From NCBI GenBank assembly GCA_947627535.1, contig CANQWM010000014.1:1-60990 (forward strand): a stretch of 60,990 nt of DNA, given 5' to 3'. Shown here piece after piece: positions 50,028 through 59,327 of this stretch. This DNA comes from an uncultured Acetatifactor sp. Lineage in GTDB: Bacteria > Bacillota > Clostridia > Lachnospirales > Lachnospiraceae. Under the pieces are notes generated by a model. It did not search any database. It had not been told where the DNA came from and saw only the letters and a program-made list of their open reading frames with translations. Each line of letters begins with the position of its first letter. Position 1 is the first letter of the stretch. A program made the position numbers and the translations under genes.

Positions 50028-50525
50028 TCAGAGGACCTCGAAGGCGATTCCTTCTTTTTCCAGAAACTGTTTCATGGCCCGGTCCCAGATGACATCAGGC
50101 TCCTTCGAGGGGACAAAGGTCAAAAAGGAGGTTGCTGTAGTCAGGAGAGCCTTTTCTCCGTCGTAGCGGATATTCAAAACCAGCGCTTTTACCTGTTCGG
50201 GAGAGACATCGCAGTTTTCCCGGGTCAGAAGCGCGGCCGCCCTTTCCGGCATCAGCTGCAGCGTGAACCGGAAGAACAGCGGCGGGCGTTTCCCCTTGAT
50301 CAGGTCGAAGCATAAGCCCCGGAGCTCCTTCCATGGCCGGAACTCGAAGGCAGTTTCCTCCGCTTCTTCGGACTGTCTGAAAAAATCTTTGTTGATGCGG
50401 CCGTCCACGGTAAAGGTGTTGGCCGTTCCGATGACGGCTTCCTCCAAAAGGAAGATGTCAAAGCTTTCCGAGGCAAGGAGCCTGCTCATAAAATGTTTCA
50501 TGGATGTGATCTGTAACGCCGTCAT
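50028..50525 (-). CDS. DUF5721 family protein
   Basis: A 165-residue protein with SMKHFMSRLLASESFDIFLL at the N-terminus and FRPWKELRGLCFDLIKGKRP in the middle, matching the DUF5721 family of Lachnospiraceae. No signal, membrane helix or catalytic motif was identified. It is convergent with spoVAE. Function unknown. Confidence 0.7.
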   Translation of the reverse strand: MTALQITSMKHFMSRLLASESFDIFLLEEAVIGTANTFTVDGRINKDFFRQSEEAEETAFEFRPWKELRGLCFDLIKGKRPPLFFRFTLQLMPERAAALLTRENCDVSPEQVKALVLNIRYDGEKALLTTATSFLTFVPSKEPDVIWDRAMKQFLEKEGIAFEVL

Positions 50526-50607
50526 GGTCTTATTCTCCCGTCAGCTGTGGCGCCGGGCTTTCCCGGACTTTGAACAGTATATCACAAATTTCGATTCAGA
50601 TAAAGGA

Positions 50608-50868
50608 TTACCGCAAAAACCTATATACCGCAAAAACCTGCAGGAGAAACAGGGCGGGCATTCCGTATCTGAAATACCAGTGTCTGGTCTTATGATGAAA
50701 CAGGTGCATTCCCAGAGTCGTTCCCAGCGCGCCCCCAAGAAAGGCAGCAAAGAACAAGGTGGCTTCCGAGATACGCCACGCGCCCCGGATGGCCCTTTTT
50801 TTGTCAATTCCCATCAGGGCGAAGCCGATGAGATTGACGACAGCTCCATAGATCAGAAAAAAATACAC
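50608..50868 (-). CDS. DUF1294 small membrane protein
   Basis: An 86-residue protein of the DUF1294 family: two to three membrane helices with the conserved cytoplasmic loop MGIDKKRAIRGAWRISEATL and then GALGTTLGMHLFHHKTRH. The family is widespread and uncharacterised, sometimes fused to cold-shock domains. Confidence 0.85.
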   Translation of the reverse strand: MYFFLIYGAVVNLIGFALMGIDKKRAIRGAWRISEATLFFAAFLGGALGTTLGMHLFHHKTRHWYFRYGMPALFLLQVFAVYRFLR

Positions 50869-50944
50869 GCCTTATTCCTCCATAGATCCCGGCTTTCCGG
50901 GAATCCGAAAACCGCGGAAGGTCCGGATCCTGCCGGCATAAAAA

Positions 50945-50968
50945 CGGCGGAGAGAGGACTCTCCGCCG
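50945..50968 (-). terminator. terminator of argG
   Basis: CGGCGGAGAG/CTCTCCGCCG with a four-base loop. The minus strand continues into a T-run, so it ends argG. A T-run also follows on the plus strand. Confidence 0.85.
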
Positions 50969-50994
50969 CCTGGTTTTTTCGGGAAATTTCTTCC

Positions 50995-52218
50995 TCAGAA
51001 CAGATCAATGCCCTGTTCCTGCATTTTCATGGCGCGGACCTTGCTGGAAAGTCCGAACAGGTTGATAAATCCTTCCGCGTCGTGATGGTCGTAAAGGCTG
51101 CCCGTGGTAAAGGAAGCGATGCTCTCATTGTACAGGCTGTAGGGGGAGGTGGTCCCGGCCTTGATGATATTGCCCTTGTAGAGCTTGAACTTTACTTCCC
51201 CGGTTACATATTTCTGGGTTTCTTCGATGAAAGCCTGCTCTGCCTGACGCAGGGGTGTAAACCATTTTCCTTCATAGACAAGGCTTGCGAAGCGGCTTCC
51301 CATCTCCTTCTTGAGCGCGTAGGTGTCGCGGTCAAGGATCAGCTCTTCCAGCTGCTGGTGGGCTTCCATCAGGATCGTGCCGCCGGGAGTTTCATATACG
51401 CCGCGGGACTTCATGCCTACCACCCGGTTTTCCACGATGTCGATGATGCCGATGCCGTGTTTGCCGCCCAGCTCATTTAAGACGGTGATGATCTCAGAGA
51501 CCTTCATCTTCTTCCCGTTTACGGAAGTGGGCACGCCCTTCTCGAAGGTCATGGTCACATATTCGCCCTCGTCGGGAGCCTTCTCGGGGGTAACGCCCAG
51601 AACAAGAAGATGCTCAAAGTTAGGCTCATTTGCGGGATCCTCCAGTTCCAGACCTTCGTGGCTGATATGCCAGATATTCCGGTCACGGCTGTAGGAGGAA
51701 TCCGCGGAGAAGGGAAGATCGATTCCGTGGGCCTTGCAGTAAGCGATCTCGGACTCCCGGGAGTCCATGGTCCACTTGTCGTTTCTCCATGCGGCGATGA
51801 TCTTCAGATCAGGAGCAAGCGCCTTGATGCCAAGTTCAAAGCGGATCTGGTCGTTGCCCTTGCCGGTAGCGCCGTGGCAGATGGCGGCGGCGCCTTCCTT
51901 GCGGGCGATCTCCACCAGCTTCTTTGCGATCAGCGGACGCGCCATGGAGGTGCCCAGCAGATATTTGTTTTCGTAAATGGCGTTAGCCTGTACACAGGGA
52001 ACAATGTACTCGTCGCAGAACTCGTCGATCACGTTCTCAATGTAGAGCTTGGAAGCGCCGCAGGATTTTGCGCGCTCTTCCAGTCCGTCCAGTTCTTCCG
52101 CCTGCCCGCAGTCCACGCAGACACAGATCACTTCATAGTCAAAATTTTCTTTCAGCCAGGGGATAATGGCGGTGGTGTCCAGACCGCCGGAATAGGCGAG
52201 AATCACTTTTTCTTTCAT
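50995..52218 (-). CDS. argG: argininosuccinate synthase
   Basis: A 407-residue enzyme that joins citrulline and aspartate with ATP in arginine synthesis. The ATP-pyrophosphatase loop [15 protein letters not shown] is at the N-terminus. Other conserved parts are [53 protein letters not shown] and the C-terminal [12 protein letters not shown]. It belongs to the long clostridial type. argH and the other arginine genes are not in the window. A promoter with an ArgR-type site lies upstream. Confidence 0.96.
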   Translation of the reverse strand: MKEKVILAYSGGLDTTAIIPWLKENFDYEVICVCVDCGQAEELDGLEERAKSCGASKLYIENVIDEFCDEYIVPCVQANAIYENKYLLGTSMARPLIAKKLVEIARKEGAAAICHGATGKGNDQIRFELGIKALAPDLKIIAAWRNDKWTMDSRESEIAYCKAHGIDLPFSADSSYSRDRNIWHISHEGLELEDPANEPNFEHLLVLGVTPEKAPDEGEYVTMTFEKGVPTSVNGKKMKVSEIITVLNELGGKHGIGIIDIVENRVVGMKSRGVYETPGGTILMEAHQQLEELILDRDTYALKKEMGSRFASLVYEGKWFTPLRQAEQAFIEETQKYVTGEVKFKLYKGNIIKAGTTSPYSLYNESIASFTTGSLYDHHDAEGFINLFGLSSKVRAMKMQEQGIDLF

Positions 52219-52265
52219 AACGATAAGCCTCCGTAACTATGTATTTTGGGTTTTTGTCTGAAAAC

Positions 52266-52322
52266 ACTATACAACAGAACATTTGGAAATGCAAGCGTAA
52301 GTCACGAATGAATTTATTTCGT
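52266..52322 (-). promoter_or_regulatory. argG promoter with candidate ArgR/AhrC box
   Basis: On the minus strand TTGCAT (52,294-52,289), 17 bases, TATAGT (52,271-52,266). Just upstream of the -35 box lies ACGAATGAATTTATTTCGT (52,304-52,322), a palindrome with a TGAAT core similar to ARG boxes bound by ArgR/AhrC. Confidence 0.6.
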
Positions 52323-52520
52323 TATGTTAAGAGAGTTATAAAATGTAAAAGACTTCTTAATCAAAATAAACAAAAAAACAGCCACAGAATTAACTTTTGC
52401 CGAGGTAATCTGTCATAACAAGAAAAAACTTGAGAGGGAGCTTTAGAACGAGAGCCGACAGCAGAATAGGCAACAGAGCAGAACGAAACGGAGGGAAAAC
52501 GAAATTTAATGTGAATTTTA

Positions 52521-52549
52521 TTGTAAAGATAAGCGTTTTTTTGTATAAT
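52521..52549 (+). promoter_or_regulatory. promoter of the Rpn nuclease gene
   Basis: TTGTAA (52,521-52,526), 17 bases, TATAAT (52,544-52,549). The stretch 52,323-52,520 before it has no gene; it is AT-rich with a purine-rich part near 52,430-52,500. Confidence 0.7.
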
Positions 52550-52616
52550 TAAAGTGTAATAGGAACAGGATATATCATATCTTGTACCACAAATTTTTAG
52601 AAATCGAGGTGGTAAG

Positions 52617-53504
52617 GTGTCAGACGATACAACGCAGACACAGGAAGTTAAGGCAAAGCGTACCGCAAAAAACAGTGTGTTTTTAGACCTTTTCCAAGAT
52701 AAAAAGAATTTGTTGAAACTGTATAAGACATTGCATCCAGAGGATACAGATGTAACAGAGGACGCGCTGGATATTGTAACGATAGACAATGTTTTGACAG
52801 ATAATCTCTATAATGATTTGGGCATAATGGTAGGTAACAACAGATTGCTCTTGTTGTTGGAAGCGCAATCGAGTTGGACGGTAAATATTTTAATCAGAAT
52901 ACTACTGTATTTAGCACAGAGTTACCATGAATATTTTGAAAGGACATCACAAAGCCTGTATAAGAGTACAAAGGTCAAAATGCCCAAACCGGAATTATAT
53001 ATCATCTACACAGGCAATAGGGGCAGAAAACCTGATACAATATCGCTGTCCAAAGAATTTTTTGATGGCGCAGATATAGATGTTGAGGTAAAAGCAAAGG
53101 TCATCTATGAGAGCGAAACAGAGGATATTATCAATCAATATATTATTTTCTGTAAGGTTTTTGATGAACAGAGAAAGCTGTATGGAATGACAGAGCAGAC
53201 AGTCAGAGAAACGATCCGTATTTGCAAGGACAGAAATATCCTGAAAGAATATCTGATGAACAGAGAAATGGAGGTTGTGACGATTATGATGAGTTTATTT
53301 GATGATGAGCAGATAATGAAAACATATTGGAAAGATATGGAAAATACTCTTACTGATAAGATTGCTCACGATAAAGACAGAGAAACAGCAGAAAGATTGA
53401 TAAAAAAAGGGAAAATGTCTTTGGAGGATATTGCGGATTGTGTTCCGGCATTATCTTTTGATGAATTAAAAGAAATCGAAACTGAGGTTATGCAGTTAGC
53501 GTAA
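52617..53504 (+). CDS. Rpn-family recombination-promoting nuclease/putative transposase
   Basis: A 295-residue protein of the PD-(D/E)XK superfamily (PDDEXK_2/Rpn). The catalytic core is visible: NDLGIMVGNNRLLLLLEAQS, with the Asp in DLG and the Glu-x-Gln of the LEAQ motif, followed by helix IRILLYLAQSYHEYF and PKPELYIIYTGNR. Rpn proteins of E. coli make RecA-independent DNA breaks and promote recombination. GTG at 52,617 is the start, with GAGGTGG upstream. It is common in accessory regions of Clostridia, often in many copies. Confidence 0.83.
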   Translation: MSDDTTQTQEVKAKRTAKNSVFLDLFQDKKNLLKLYKTLHPEDTDVTEDALDIVTIDNVLTDNLYNDLGIMVGNNRLLLLLEAQSSWTVNILIRILLYLAQSYHEYFERTSQSLYKSTKVKMPKPELYIIYTGNRGRKPDTISLSKEFFDGADIDVEVKAKVIYESETEDIINQYIIFCKVFDEQRKLYGMTEQTVRETIRICKDRNILKEYLMNREMEVVTIMMSLFDDEQIMKTYWKDMENTLTDKIAHDKDRETAERLIKKGKMSLEDIADCVPALSFDELKEIETEVMQLA

Positions 53505-53542
53505 TCGGCAAAACAATTTAATATCAAAATAACAGCCTAAAG

Positions 53543-53581
53543 GCGCATGGAACAGTAAAATTGTAAACCATGCGCTTTTTT
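53543..53581 (+). terminator. terminator of the Rpn gene
   Basis: GCGCATGG (53,543-53,550) pairs with CCATGCGC (53,568-53,575), followed by six T. Confidence 0.85.
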
Positions 53582-53584
53582 GCG

Positions 53585-54001
53585 TTCAAGAAGACGGATT
53601 CCAAAGAAGCAACTCTGTACCGGTTTAACGGGAAAAATCAGCTCATCGCTGAAGAGAGCAGTAACGGAAAAAACAGTTTACATATGACAGGCAGGGAGGT
53701 ATAGTAAAAGAAGAGAATTCCACAGGAATCCGGCAGTTTAACTACAACAGCCGCCACCAGCAGACAAAATAGAAACTGAAAAAGGTGACATTCAGGAAAA
53801 ATGCTATGATGCAGAAAATCTGTGTTTTGAACTGCTGGAAAACGGCAGGAGAACCAGTTTTGTATACCATGATGGCGAACTTCTGCATGAGGAGGGAAGA
53901 GACGAGCAGCTCATTAAGGCATTTATTACCGGCGGGTAAGGTATAATAATCCTGTCTTTGGGCGGTTTATGCAGGAAGACACCTGTTGGGGTGATGGGTA
54001 A
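53585..54001 (+). pseudogene. 3' remnant of an Rhs/YD-repeat toxin gene
   Basis: Read across three frames: LYRFNGKNQLIAEESSNGKN, then YDRQGGIVKEENSTGIRQFN YNSRHQQ in two parts, then CYDAENLCFELLENGRRTSF and VYHDGELLHEEGRDEQLIKA. These are YD repeats. After another shift comes RYNNPVFGRFMQEDTCWGDG, the conserved Rhs core motif that ends the shell before the variable C-terminal toxin. The frame stops right there (TAA 53,999-54,001). At least three frameshifts make it non-functional. Immunity-type genes follow, as behind intact Rhs genes. Confidence 0.85.
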
Positions 54002-54066
54002 TAGTTTGATATATATCGTCAATAAAAGGGTGGAAGCATATTATTTTCGCAGAAAGGTGGATAGAA

Positions 54067-55392
54067 ATGAAGAAACTGTTTAATGCTGTCAGAAAAAACG
54101 ATCTGGAAACCATTAAGAAGATTCTGGATGCAAATCCGGAGTTGATCAATTGTGTAGCGACACCGCCGCCCAAAAAAGATAACGAGCAATCGCTGCTGCA
54201 GGTGGCAAATAAAGTGGGTTCCTGGGAAATAGCTCATTACTTAATTGATAAGGGAATAGATGTCAACTACATGGAGCCGGATCATGGATTGCCAGAGTGG
54301 CAATGCTACACATGTCCGGTTTTGATGGATGTCATACAGTTTCTCTTTGCAGGAAGATGGAACTGGCAGGGAAGAAAGGCAGAAGAACGTATGAAATTAC
54401 TACGGCATCTACTGGAAAAAGGCGCTGATCCCAATAAAACAAATAATAGGAATACTAATTCATGGGATATGGCAATCAATGCATATTGCGATACAATGTG
54501 TGATGTAGACGATCCGGAATTATATGCGGCATTATTCCAAGAAGTGCTTGAGGCCTTGTATCCATATGTTGATATATTGGATATAGACAGAGTGAACAAT
54601 GATTTAAAAGAATATGAGAATTATTCCTTATTTTTAAAAAATCTCATTTTGAACCGGGATGATTTATATGGTGTCGCGCCAGATCTGTTAGGGAATTGGG
54701 ATAGTCGGTGGCTTCCAGTCATTCCATTGGTAAAGCCTTTTTATATGAGAAATAATCCCAATTATGAGAATCATTTTGACGATGCAACGATAAAGTTTGA
54801 TACAAAATTTACGAAGGAGCGAAATATTATGAGCAAACAGCCGAATTATCCTTTTGACTTGACGGGTTATACCTGTTTCTCCATCATCAACTGTCCTGTG
54901 GAGCAGGCAATTCAGCTTTTGAAGGAGTATCCTGACATATGTGCCGCAGAGGACAGAATCTCCTTTGCTTTTCAGATTGCTGCGTTGCCGGAGGAGACGA
55001 AGTGGACTCTTGTGCGTTGGCCCAGGCCAGGGAGGTTTTACGATCTGATGAATCTGACCATATGGCTGATGGGCTACCGTCCTGGCCTGGGTGGGGAGAA
55101 CCCCATCTTTGCCGCTCTGCCGCCTGCAGAACGGGCTGCGGAGGGTCCGCTTCTGGCCCGACCTGACTACGACAACCAGTTCGGCGATTCCATGCTGGGC
55201 TTCTGGCAAAACTGGAGCTTTGATTACAGAATGCCAGGAGAAATACTGCACTGGATCGGTGAGGATGTGTTCCCACAGGAGTATTTCTTCAACGGCCGCG
55301 GCCATTCCTCTACCGGCTTCCAATTGGAATGGCTGAGAAATTTGGAACATATCTCAGATTGGATAGGGTGCTCGATCATGATGGAGAAATGA
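54067..55392 (+). CDS. ankyrin-repeat protein fused in frame to a second putative immunity protein
   Basis: A 441-codon frame of two parts. Residues 1-190 hold ankyrin repeats (LFNAVRKNDLETIKKILDAN, GSWEIAHYLIDKGIDVNYME, LLRHLLEKGADPNKTNNRNT). From residue 255 a different domain begins at MSKQPNYPFDLTGYTCFSII and ends with HISDWIGCSIMMEK; it is richer in GC and aromatic residues. That second part has its own AAGGAG (54,814-54,819) and ATG (54,829) and would give 187 residues alone. I think two adjacent immunity genes became joined by loss of the first stop. Both types are common behind Rhs toxins. Functions are inferred from location. Confidence 0.7.
   Translation: MKKLFNAVRKNDLETIKKILDANPELINCVATPPPKKDNEQSLLQVANKVGSWEIAHYLIDKGIDVNYMEPDHGLPEWQCYTCPVLMDVIQFLFAGRWNWQGRKAEERMKLLRHLLEKGADPNKTNNRNTNSWDMAINAYCDTMCDVDDPELYAALFQEVLEALYPYVDILDIDRVNNDLKEYENYSLFLKNLILNRDDLYGVAPDLLGNWDSRWLPVIPLVKPFYMRNNPNYENHFDDATIKFDTKFTKERNIMSKQPNYPFDLTGYTCFSIINCPVEQAIQLLKEYPDICAAEDRISFAFQIAALPEETKWTLVRWPRPGRFYDLMNLTIWLMGYRPGLGGENPIFAALPPAERAAEGPLLARPDYDNQFGDSMLGFWQNWSFDYRMPGEILHWIGEDVFPQEYFFNGRGHSSTGFQLEWLRNLEHISDWIGCSIMMEK
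54814..54831 (+). promoter_or_regulatory. internal ribosome site and ATG in the fusion gene
   Basis: AAGGAG at 54,814-54,819 with an in-frame ATG at 54,829, nine bases on. It could start a separate 187-residue protein ending at 55,392. Confidence 0.6.
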
Positions 55393-55527
55393 CCTAAGAA
55401 GGAAAACATATGTCTATGTAATGAAGGAACCGGAGGATTTCTGCTGTAGAAGTAATTTATGTTGATGCCAACGGAAACATAACTTTTGAATAATTATGGA
55501 GTTGTATATGACAAGATTGAAAGAAAA

Positions 55528-55932
55528 ATGGTAGAACTAGATGACTTGCTTGCAAAACCATTGAACGACTATGGTTTCAAAAGAAAGCGAAAATACAAAT
55601 TTGTCTGAAAACATGGAGATTGTTTGCAACATATTATTATAACAGAAACAAAAGTAAGAGGTGTGTCCCAAGTTCATATTAAAGTTCACGTGGGGTTTAA
55701 ATATGAAAAAGTTGACAAGGCGATTTGTTTTATGAAAAATATAGAATATGAAGCTAAATGGGCAACTGCAAGTATAAATGCAGATACCTTGATGGATTCA
55801 AAAGTTTCATTTGGAATTTATGTGAATGAAAGTACAGAACTAGAACCTATTGTGTTAGATATCTTTCATGTTGTTGAGAAATACGCCTTTAGTTTTTTGA
55901 ACAGTTGTGATACTTTGCAAAGAAAGAATTAA
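55528..55932 (+). pseudogene. DUF4304-like gene with internal stop
   Basis: The reading MVELDDLLAKPLNDYGFKRK followed by RKYKFV, stop (TGA 55,606-55,608), then KHGDCLQHIIITETKVRG and HIKVHVGFKYEKVDKAICF resembles DUF4304 proteins, a group frequent among toxin-linked immunity genes. The TGA replaces an expected Arg codon (one transition). No ribosome site is evident before the ATG. Apart from the stop the frame is open to 55,932. Confidence 0.6.
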
Positions 55933-56246
55933 TCGACACGATGTGTGAAAGAAGGTCGGTGTATAGTGGCACGAGATCTGAACTTTTGGGGAAAAAGAGA
56001 GGTATACAAAGAAAAATATTGATATACTGCTAAAATATGGATGCCCTTTATATGATGTGGCAATTGATTTTCGGTTCGATGGACAGATTGACAATTGACA
56101 TTGATAATATTGTTATGGCTCCAGTATCTTGATTTGCAAAAAATGGATTAGGTAAACTACAACTTATAAATGTTTATCAGAAATAATTTGGAGAAAGGAA
56201 GAATAATCAAATCACTTTTTGTTATGATTGGATTATGTAGTAGAAA
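55933..56246 (+). other. intergenic stretch with short broken frames
   Basis: AT-rich, stops in all frames. Short readable bits such as ARDLNFWGKREVYKEKY do not belong to a family I know. Probably decayed immunity or toxin sequence. Confidence 0.3.
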
Positions 56247-57302
56247 ATGGGGAGAAATGAGAAAAAACTAATTGAAAGATGGAGAGATGATCCTGTATGG
56301 AAGCTTAGATGGGAACGAATTGCTCTTTGGTTATTCAGTGAAAATGAAGAGATTGATGCGGTAGAAGATATGGAATATACTCCAGATGGATATTTGGATT
56401 TGAGAGGGTTTCCCATTAATTCATTTGTAGATATACAAGAGTATACAAATCTTCAAAGAGCAGATCTGATACAGGAATCAAGAGGGCTTATTTCCCAAAA
56501 AAGATTTGAAAAAATCGATTTTTCATATGCTGATTTTAGTGGTCGGTATATAGAAAAATGCAAATTTTATGATTGCATATTTGATAATGTAAAAATGCTT
56601 GATATTGGTGAGGAGCAGTGCTCGTTCAGAGATTGTATTTTTAGGAAAGGGATTTATAGTGGAGGTTTGGGCCTGGGAGAAAGTCACTATAAGAATGTAC
56701 AATTTCAGTCCGTTAAAATGAACAGCGCTCGAATATGGTGGCCGGATTTTGAAGACTGTCTCTTTGAAAATTGTAATTTGAGAAGTACGGATTTTGGCGG
56801 CGCTCACTTCAGAAATGTGAAATTTGTAGGGAAGGTTGATAATGTATGGTTTCGAGGTAAGATGCCTGACCGCTACAAAGAAAACTGTAGGTGGAGACCG
56901 GAAATAGATGAGCGATGGGATCAGGTGCTTCCAATGGAAGTAGATTTTTCGGAAGCCACATTAAGCGACCTAACTATTAGCGATTGGTGTGATTTGTCAG
57001 AAGTGGTTTTGCCAAGTGATGGAAGTTGTTATCTCATTCCGAACCTTGATGCCATGAGAGCTGATATTAGTGAAAGGCTTAAAAAAGGGAAAAAAAGGCT
57101 GTTGGAAAGATTTCTAGATTACTATCTTATGGATGGGTATGATAATGTCATGGGGATATTGTGCTTAAATGATGTATATCGTGAAATTCAAAAAGATTTT
57201 GCACCGGAGGAACAACAGGAAAGTTATGATCTGTGCAAAGAGGTGTGTGATGACTTATTAGCCAGAGGGATTTTATCGCGTGGCAAACCGGGCAAAAATT
57301 AA
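56247..57302 (+). CDS. pentapeptide-repeat-like protein, putative immunity protein
   Basis: A 351-residue protein. The middle part (about 85-200) reads as an irregular pentapeptide-type beta helix: FEKIDFSYADFSGRYIEKCK, FYDCIFDNVKMLDIG, FEDCLFENCNLRSTDFGGAH, FRNVKFVG. The N-terminus (IERWRDDPVWKLRWERIALW) and C-terminus (RLLERFLDYYLMDGYDNVMG) are helical. It sits in the Rhs-linked cluster, so an immunity role is likely but unproven. The ribosome site is weak and the start uncertain. Low GC as its neighbours. Confidence 0.6.
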   Translation: MGRNEKKLIERWRDDPVWKLRWERIALWLFSENEEIDAVEDMEYTPDGYLDLRGFPINSFVDIQEYTNLQRADLIQESRGLISQKRFEKIDFSYADFSGRYIEKCKFYDCIFDNVKMLDIGEEQCSFRDCIFRKGIYSGGLGLGESHYKNVQFQSVKMNSARIWWPDFEDCLFENCNLRSTDFGGAHFRNVKFVGKVDNVWFRGKMPDRYKENCRWRPEIDERWDQVLPMEVDFSEATLSDLTISDWCDLSEVVLPSDGSCYLIPNLDAMRADISERLKKGKKRLLERFLDYYLMDGYDNVMGILCLNDVYREIQKDFAPEEQQESYDLCKEVCDDLLARGILSRGKPGKN

Positions 57303-57397
57303 AGATATTTAATAACGTAAATATGGCGAATGAAAAATATGGCATAGAAGGATTCAGTTTTGCGGTAAAATTAATGTGGGTTGAGATAGAAAATCAT

Positions 57398-57451
57398 AGT
57401 TCTAAGGTTATCACAAATAAATGCAAGAATTATTGTGATAACTTACGAACT
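57398..57451. repeat. long inverted repeat upstream of the next gene
   Basis: AGTTC-TAAG-GTTATCACAA (57,398-57,416) and TTGTGATAAC-TTAC-GAACT (57,433-57,451) form a stem of 10 and 5 base pairs with a 4x4 internal loop and a 16-base apical loop. It lies 30 bases before the gene at 57,481. No T-run follows, so it is not a typical terminator; an operator or the end of a lost mobile element is possible. Confidence 0.55.
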
Positions 57452-57480
57452 ATGACAAATAACAAGGATGGTACATAGGT

Positions 57481-57900
57481 ATGACAATGAAAAAAGCATT
57501 GAATAGAGAAGAACTAATAGAGTATGTGCTTGGACATCCAATTTGTAGGGAGAGAAGAGTGCCAGGTACATATTTTGTTGAAGGTCGGGAATATCGTTAT
57601 GTTTCTAATAAAAGACAAGTAAAAATCGGTAAACTTTTTCACGAGTTATTTAATGTTCCACCAATAATTCCTCAAAACGGAGGAGCTATACTTGAGGGAT
57701 GTAAGATTACTTTGCCAAATGGTGACATATTTGAGGCAGTTTCTTATAAGGGTGATATTAAAAAGTGGCGACAGCAACTTGAACAGGGAGCTAAGGCGTT
57801 AAATGAAGAACTGGCTAGAATTGATATTGATACTGATTCCATTGTATTGAATGATATGCGGTCGTTTCGTTTAACGGATTGTATTATTGATTTTTATTGA
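57481..57900 (+). CDS. small unknown protein in the immunity cluster
   Basis: A 139-residue protein (or 137 from the ATG at 57,487). Visible text: LNREELIEYVLGHPICRERR, VPPIIPQNGGAILEGCKITL and a C-terminal DMRSFRLTDCIIDFY. No family was recognised. The position between a putative immunity gene and an Rhs fragment makes an immunity protein plausible. Its end overlaps the start of the Rhs fragment. Confidence 0.5.
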   Translation: MTMKKALNREELIEYVLGHPICRERRVPGTYFVEGREYRYVSNKRQVKIGKLFHELFNVPPIIPQNGGAILEGCKITLPNGDIFEAVSYKGDIKKWRQQLEQGAKALNEELARIDIDTDSIVLNDMRSFRLTDCIIDFY

Positions 57901-58100
57901 TGGATTTGAAAATGCAGGGAACATTACCGGAACCACCGATGCAAACGGGGGGACGATCACCTGCTGCTACAACAGTATGGGACAGGTCTGCCAGATCACG
58001 GATCAGGAAGGAAATAACGAGTACTTCTATTATGATGTGGAGGGATGCCGGGAATCTGCTGGAGGTCCGAGTAGATGCAGGAAACTATGTTCAAACGGCA
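57885..58100 (+). pseudogene. Rhs YD-repeat fragment
   Basis: ENAGNITGTTDANGGTITCC, YNSMGQVCQITDQEGNNEYF and YYDVEGCRE are YD repeats of an Rhs protein. After a frameshift near 58,050 the text NLLEVRVDAGNYVQT continues the repeat. There is no start or ribosome site, so this is a displaced piece left by recombination. Confidence 0.75.
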
Positions 58101-58156
58101 AATAAGAACCAACAGGCACTGATGAAGATAAAATTGGCGCCTATAGAGATCTGGAT

Positions 58157-58324
58157 ATGGACGAATTAAGAGAAATTCTTTCATATAAAGATAAAGAGGA
58201 ATTATTTAATGAAGCTGATCCAGAGAAAATAATAGTATTATTTTTTGCTGATGTGGCGTTTATTGTTGATATGCCGTATGTTGGGAAGGGAAAGAGGAAA
58301 GCTAATTCTCAAGGCTGGAAGTGA
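58157..58324 (+). pseudogene. decayed Rhs C-terminal toxin fragment
   Basis: A 55-codon frame, MDELREILSYKDKEELFNEA and PYVGKGKRKANSQGWK, preceded in frame by DEDKIGAYRDLD. It stops at a TGA (58,322-58,324); beyond it RDSKNYW-like text continues, shifted. The RxANSQGW-RDxxxYW pattern resembles the end of Rhs nuclease toxins. No start signal. The following Syd-like gene may be its former immunity gene (inference). Confidence 0.4.
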
Positions 58325-58466
58325 GATTCAAAAATTATATTGGTCTCACAATACTGATAAACAAAGAGGTATCGGGGGGAGATAAGGTAGTATTTAAAAA
58401 GCGCTTCAACATGTTCAAATCTGCAATTATGCGAACAAAAAATTGGATGAAAGAGAGGTCAAAGTA

Positions 58467-59003
58467 ATGTCTGTAAAAAAGGAATTGGATAGCTTTTTTG
58501 AAAGATTTTTAGGAGCATATCAAAAAACAGAGGATGGATTGCCTAAACGTCCTAGGAGGAAAGATGTGGATCAAGCAATCTATGTGGGCAATCCCGATGC
58601 TTCTGGATGGTGTAAGTGGAAACCGATACCTCATGGACAGGATGAAGTTTTTTTAGAGTTATTAAAGACATATGGCATTGAAAAAAATACAGATATAGTG
58701 GATTATTTCAGTTCCTATCATTTTCTGGGGCTTGACATTAGATATAATAAAAAGATAATTGCAGTATATGGCGTAGATCCCAGAGATGAATATCGGAGTC
58801 TGAAACAAGACATGGCCTCATTTACCTATCCGGATGGAAAGATACCATATCTTCCGCTTGGATTTGATCAAAGAACAGGTCTTGACATCGTGGTGGAAGT
58901 AAAAACAGGAATTGTTAAGATTGCAAATTATGAGAGTGGGAAAATGAGAAAAATTGCACCATCTTTGGAAGAATTTATAAGAGGGTGGGAGCCGTGTGTT
59001 TGA
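58467..59003 (+). CDS. Syd-like/SUKH-superfamily protein, putative immunity protein
   Basis: A 178-residue protein similar in layout to SecY-interacting protein Syd, a member of the SUKH superfamily: LDSFFERFLGAYQKTEDGLP at the start, ASGWCKWKPIP in the middle, DIVDYFSSYHFLGLDIRYN and PYLPLGFDQRTGLDIVVEVK, ending with IAPSLEEFIRGW. SUKH proteins are the most frequent immunity proteins of polymorphic toxin systems. GAGAGG precedes the ATG at 58,467. Its location fits this role. Confidence 0.68.
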   Translation: MSVKKELDSFFERFLGAYQKTEDGLPKRPRRKDVDQAIYVGNPDASGWCKWKPIPHGQDEVFLELLKTYGIEKNTDIVDYFSSYHFLGLDIRYNKKIIAVYGVDPRDEYRSLKQDMASFTYPDGKIPYLPLGFDQRTGLDIVVEVKTGIVKIANYESGKMRKIAPSLEEFIRGWEPCV

Positions 59004-59056
59004 TTAACGGCAAAACTCTGTTAGAATTTCAATGATAAAAAGCATAAAAAATTAGG

Positions 59057-59081
59057 GAAATACTGATCAAATCAGTATTTC
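59057..59081. terminator. perfect 11-bp hairpin
   Basis: GAAATACTGAT-CAA-ATCAGTATTTC. T-rich on the 3' side only in part. Possible terminator of the Syd-like gene. The rest of 59,004-59,327 holds no intact gene; one frame near 59,120-59,190 (NMNRFHILFASANLVMCARA) may be a transposase tail. Confidence 0.6.
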
Positions 59082-59327
59082 AATTACCTTTCCGCCGCCA
59101 TATATACCGCAGTATAGCCAAAAACATGAACCGTTTCCATATCCTGTTTGCCAGTGCGAATCTGGTCATGTGCGCCAGGGCGGGACGAAGCAGGGATTTA
59201 AGTATAATGTATTTCCAAAACATTTTTATATTTTTTATCAGGGATGCTTAAATTGAACACAATTTTGCTCATGTGGATTACTATGAAGAATGGGGAAGGA
59301 ATTCTAATTAATTTTTGAAAGGAGAAA

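Noticed and set aside
50263..51480. 405-codon plus-strand open frame
   Set aside because: Antisense to DUF5721, DUF1294 and argG genes, all of which have recognisable products.
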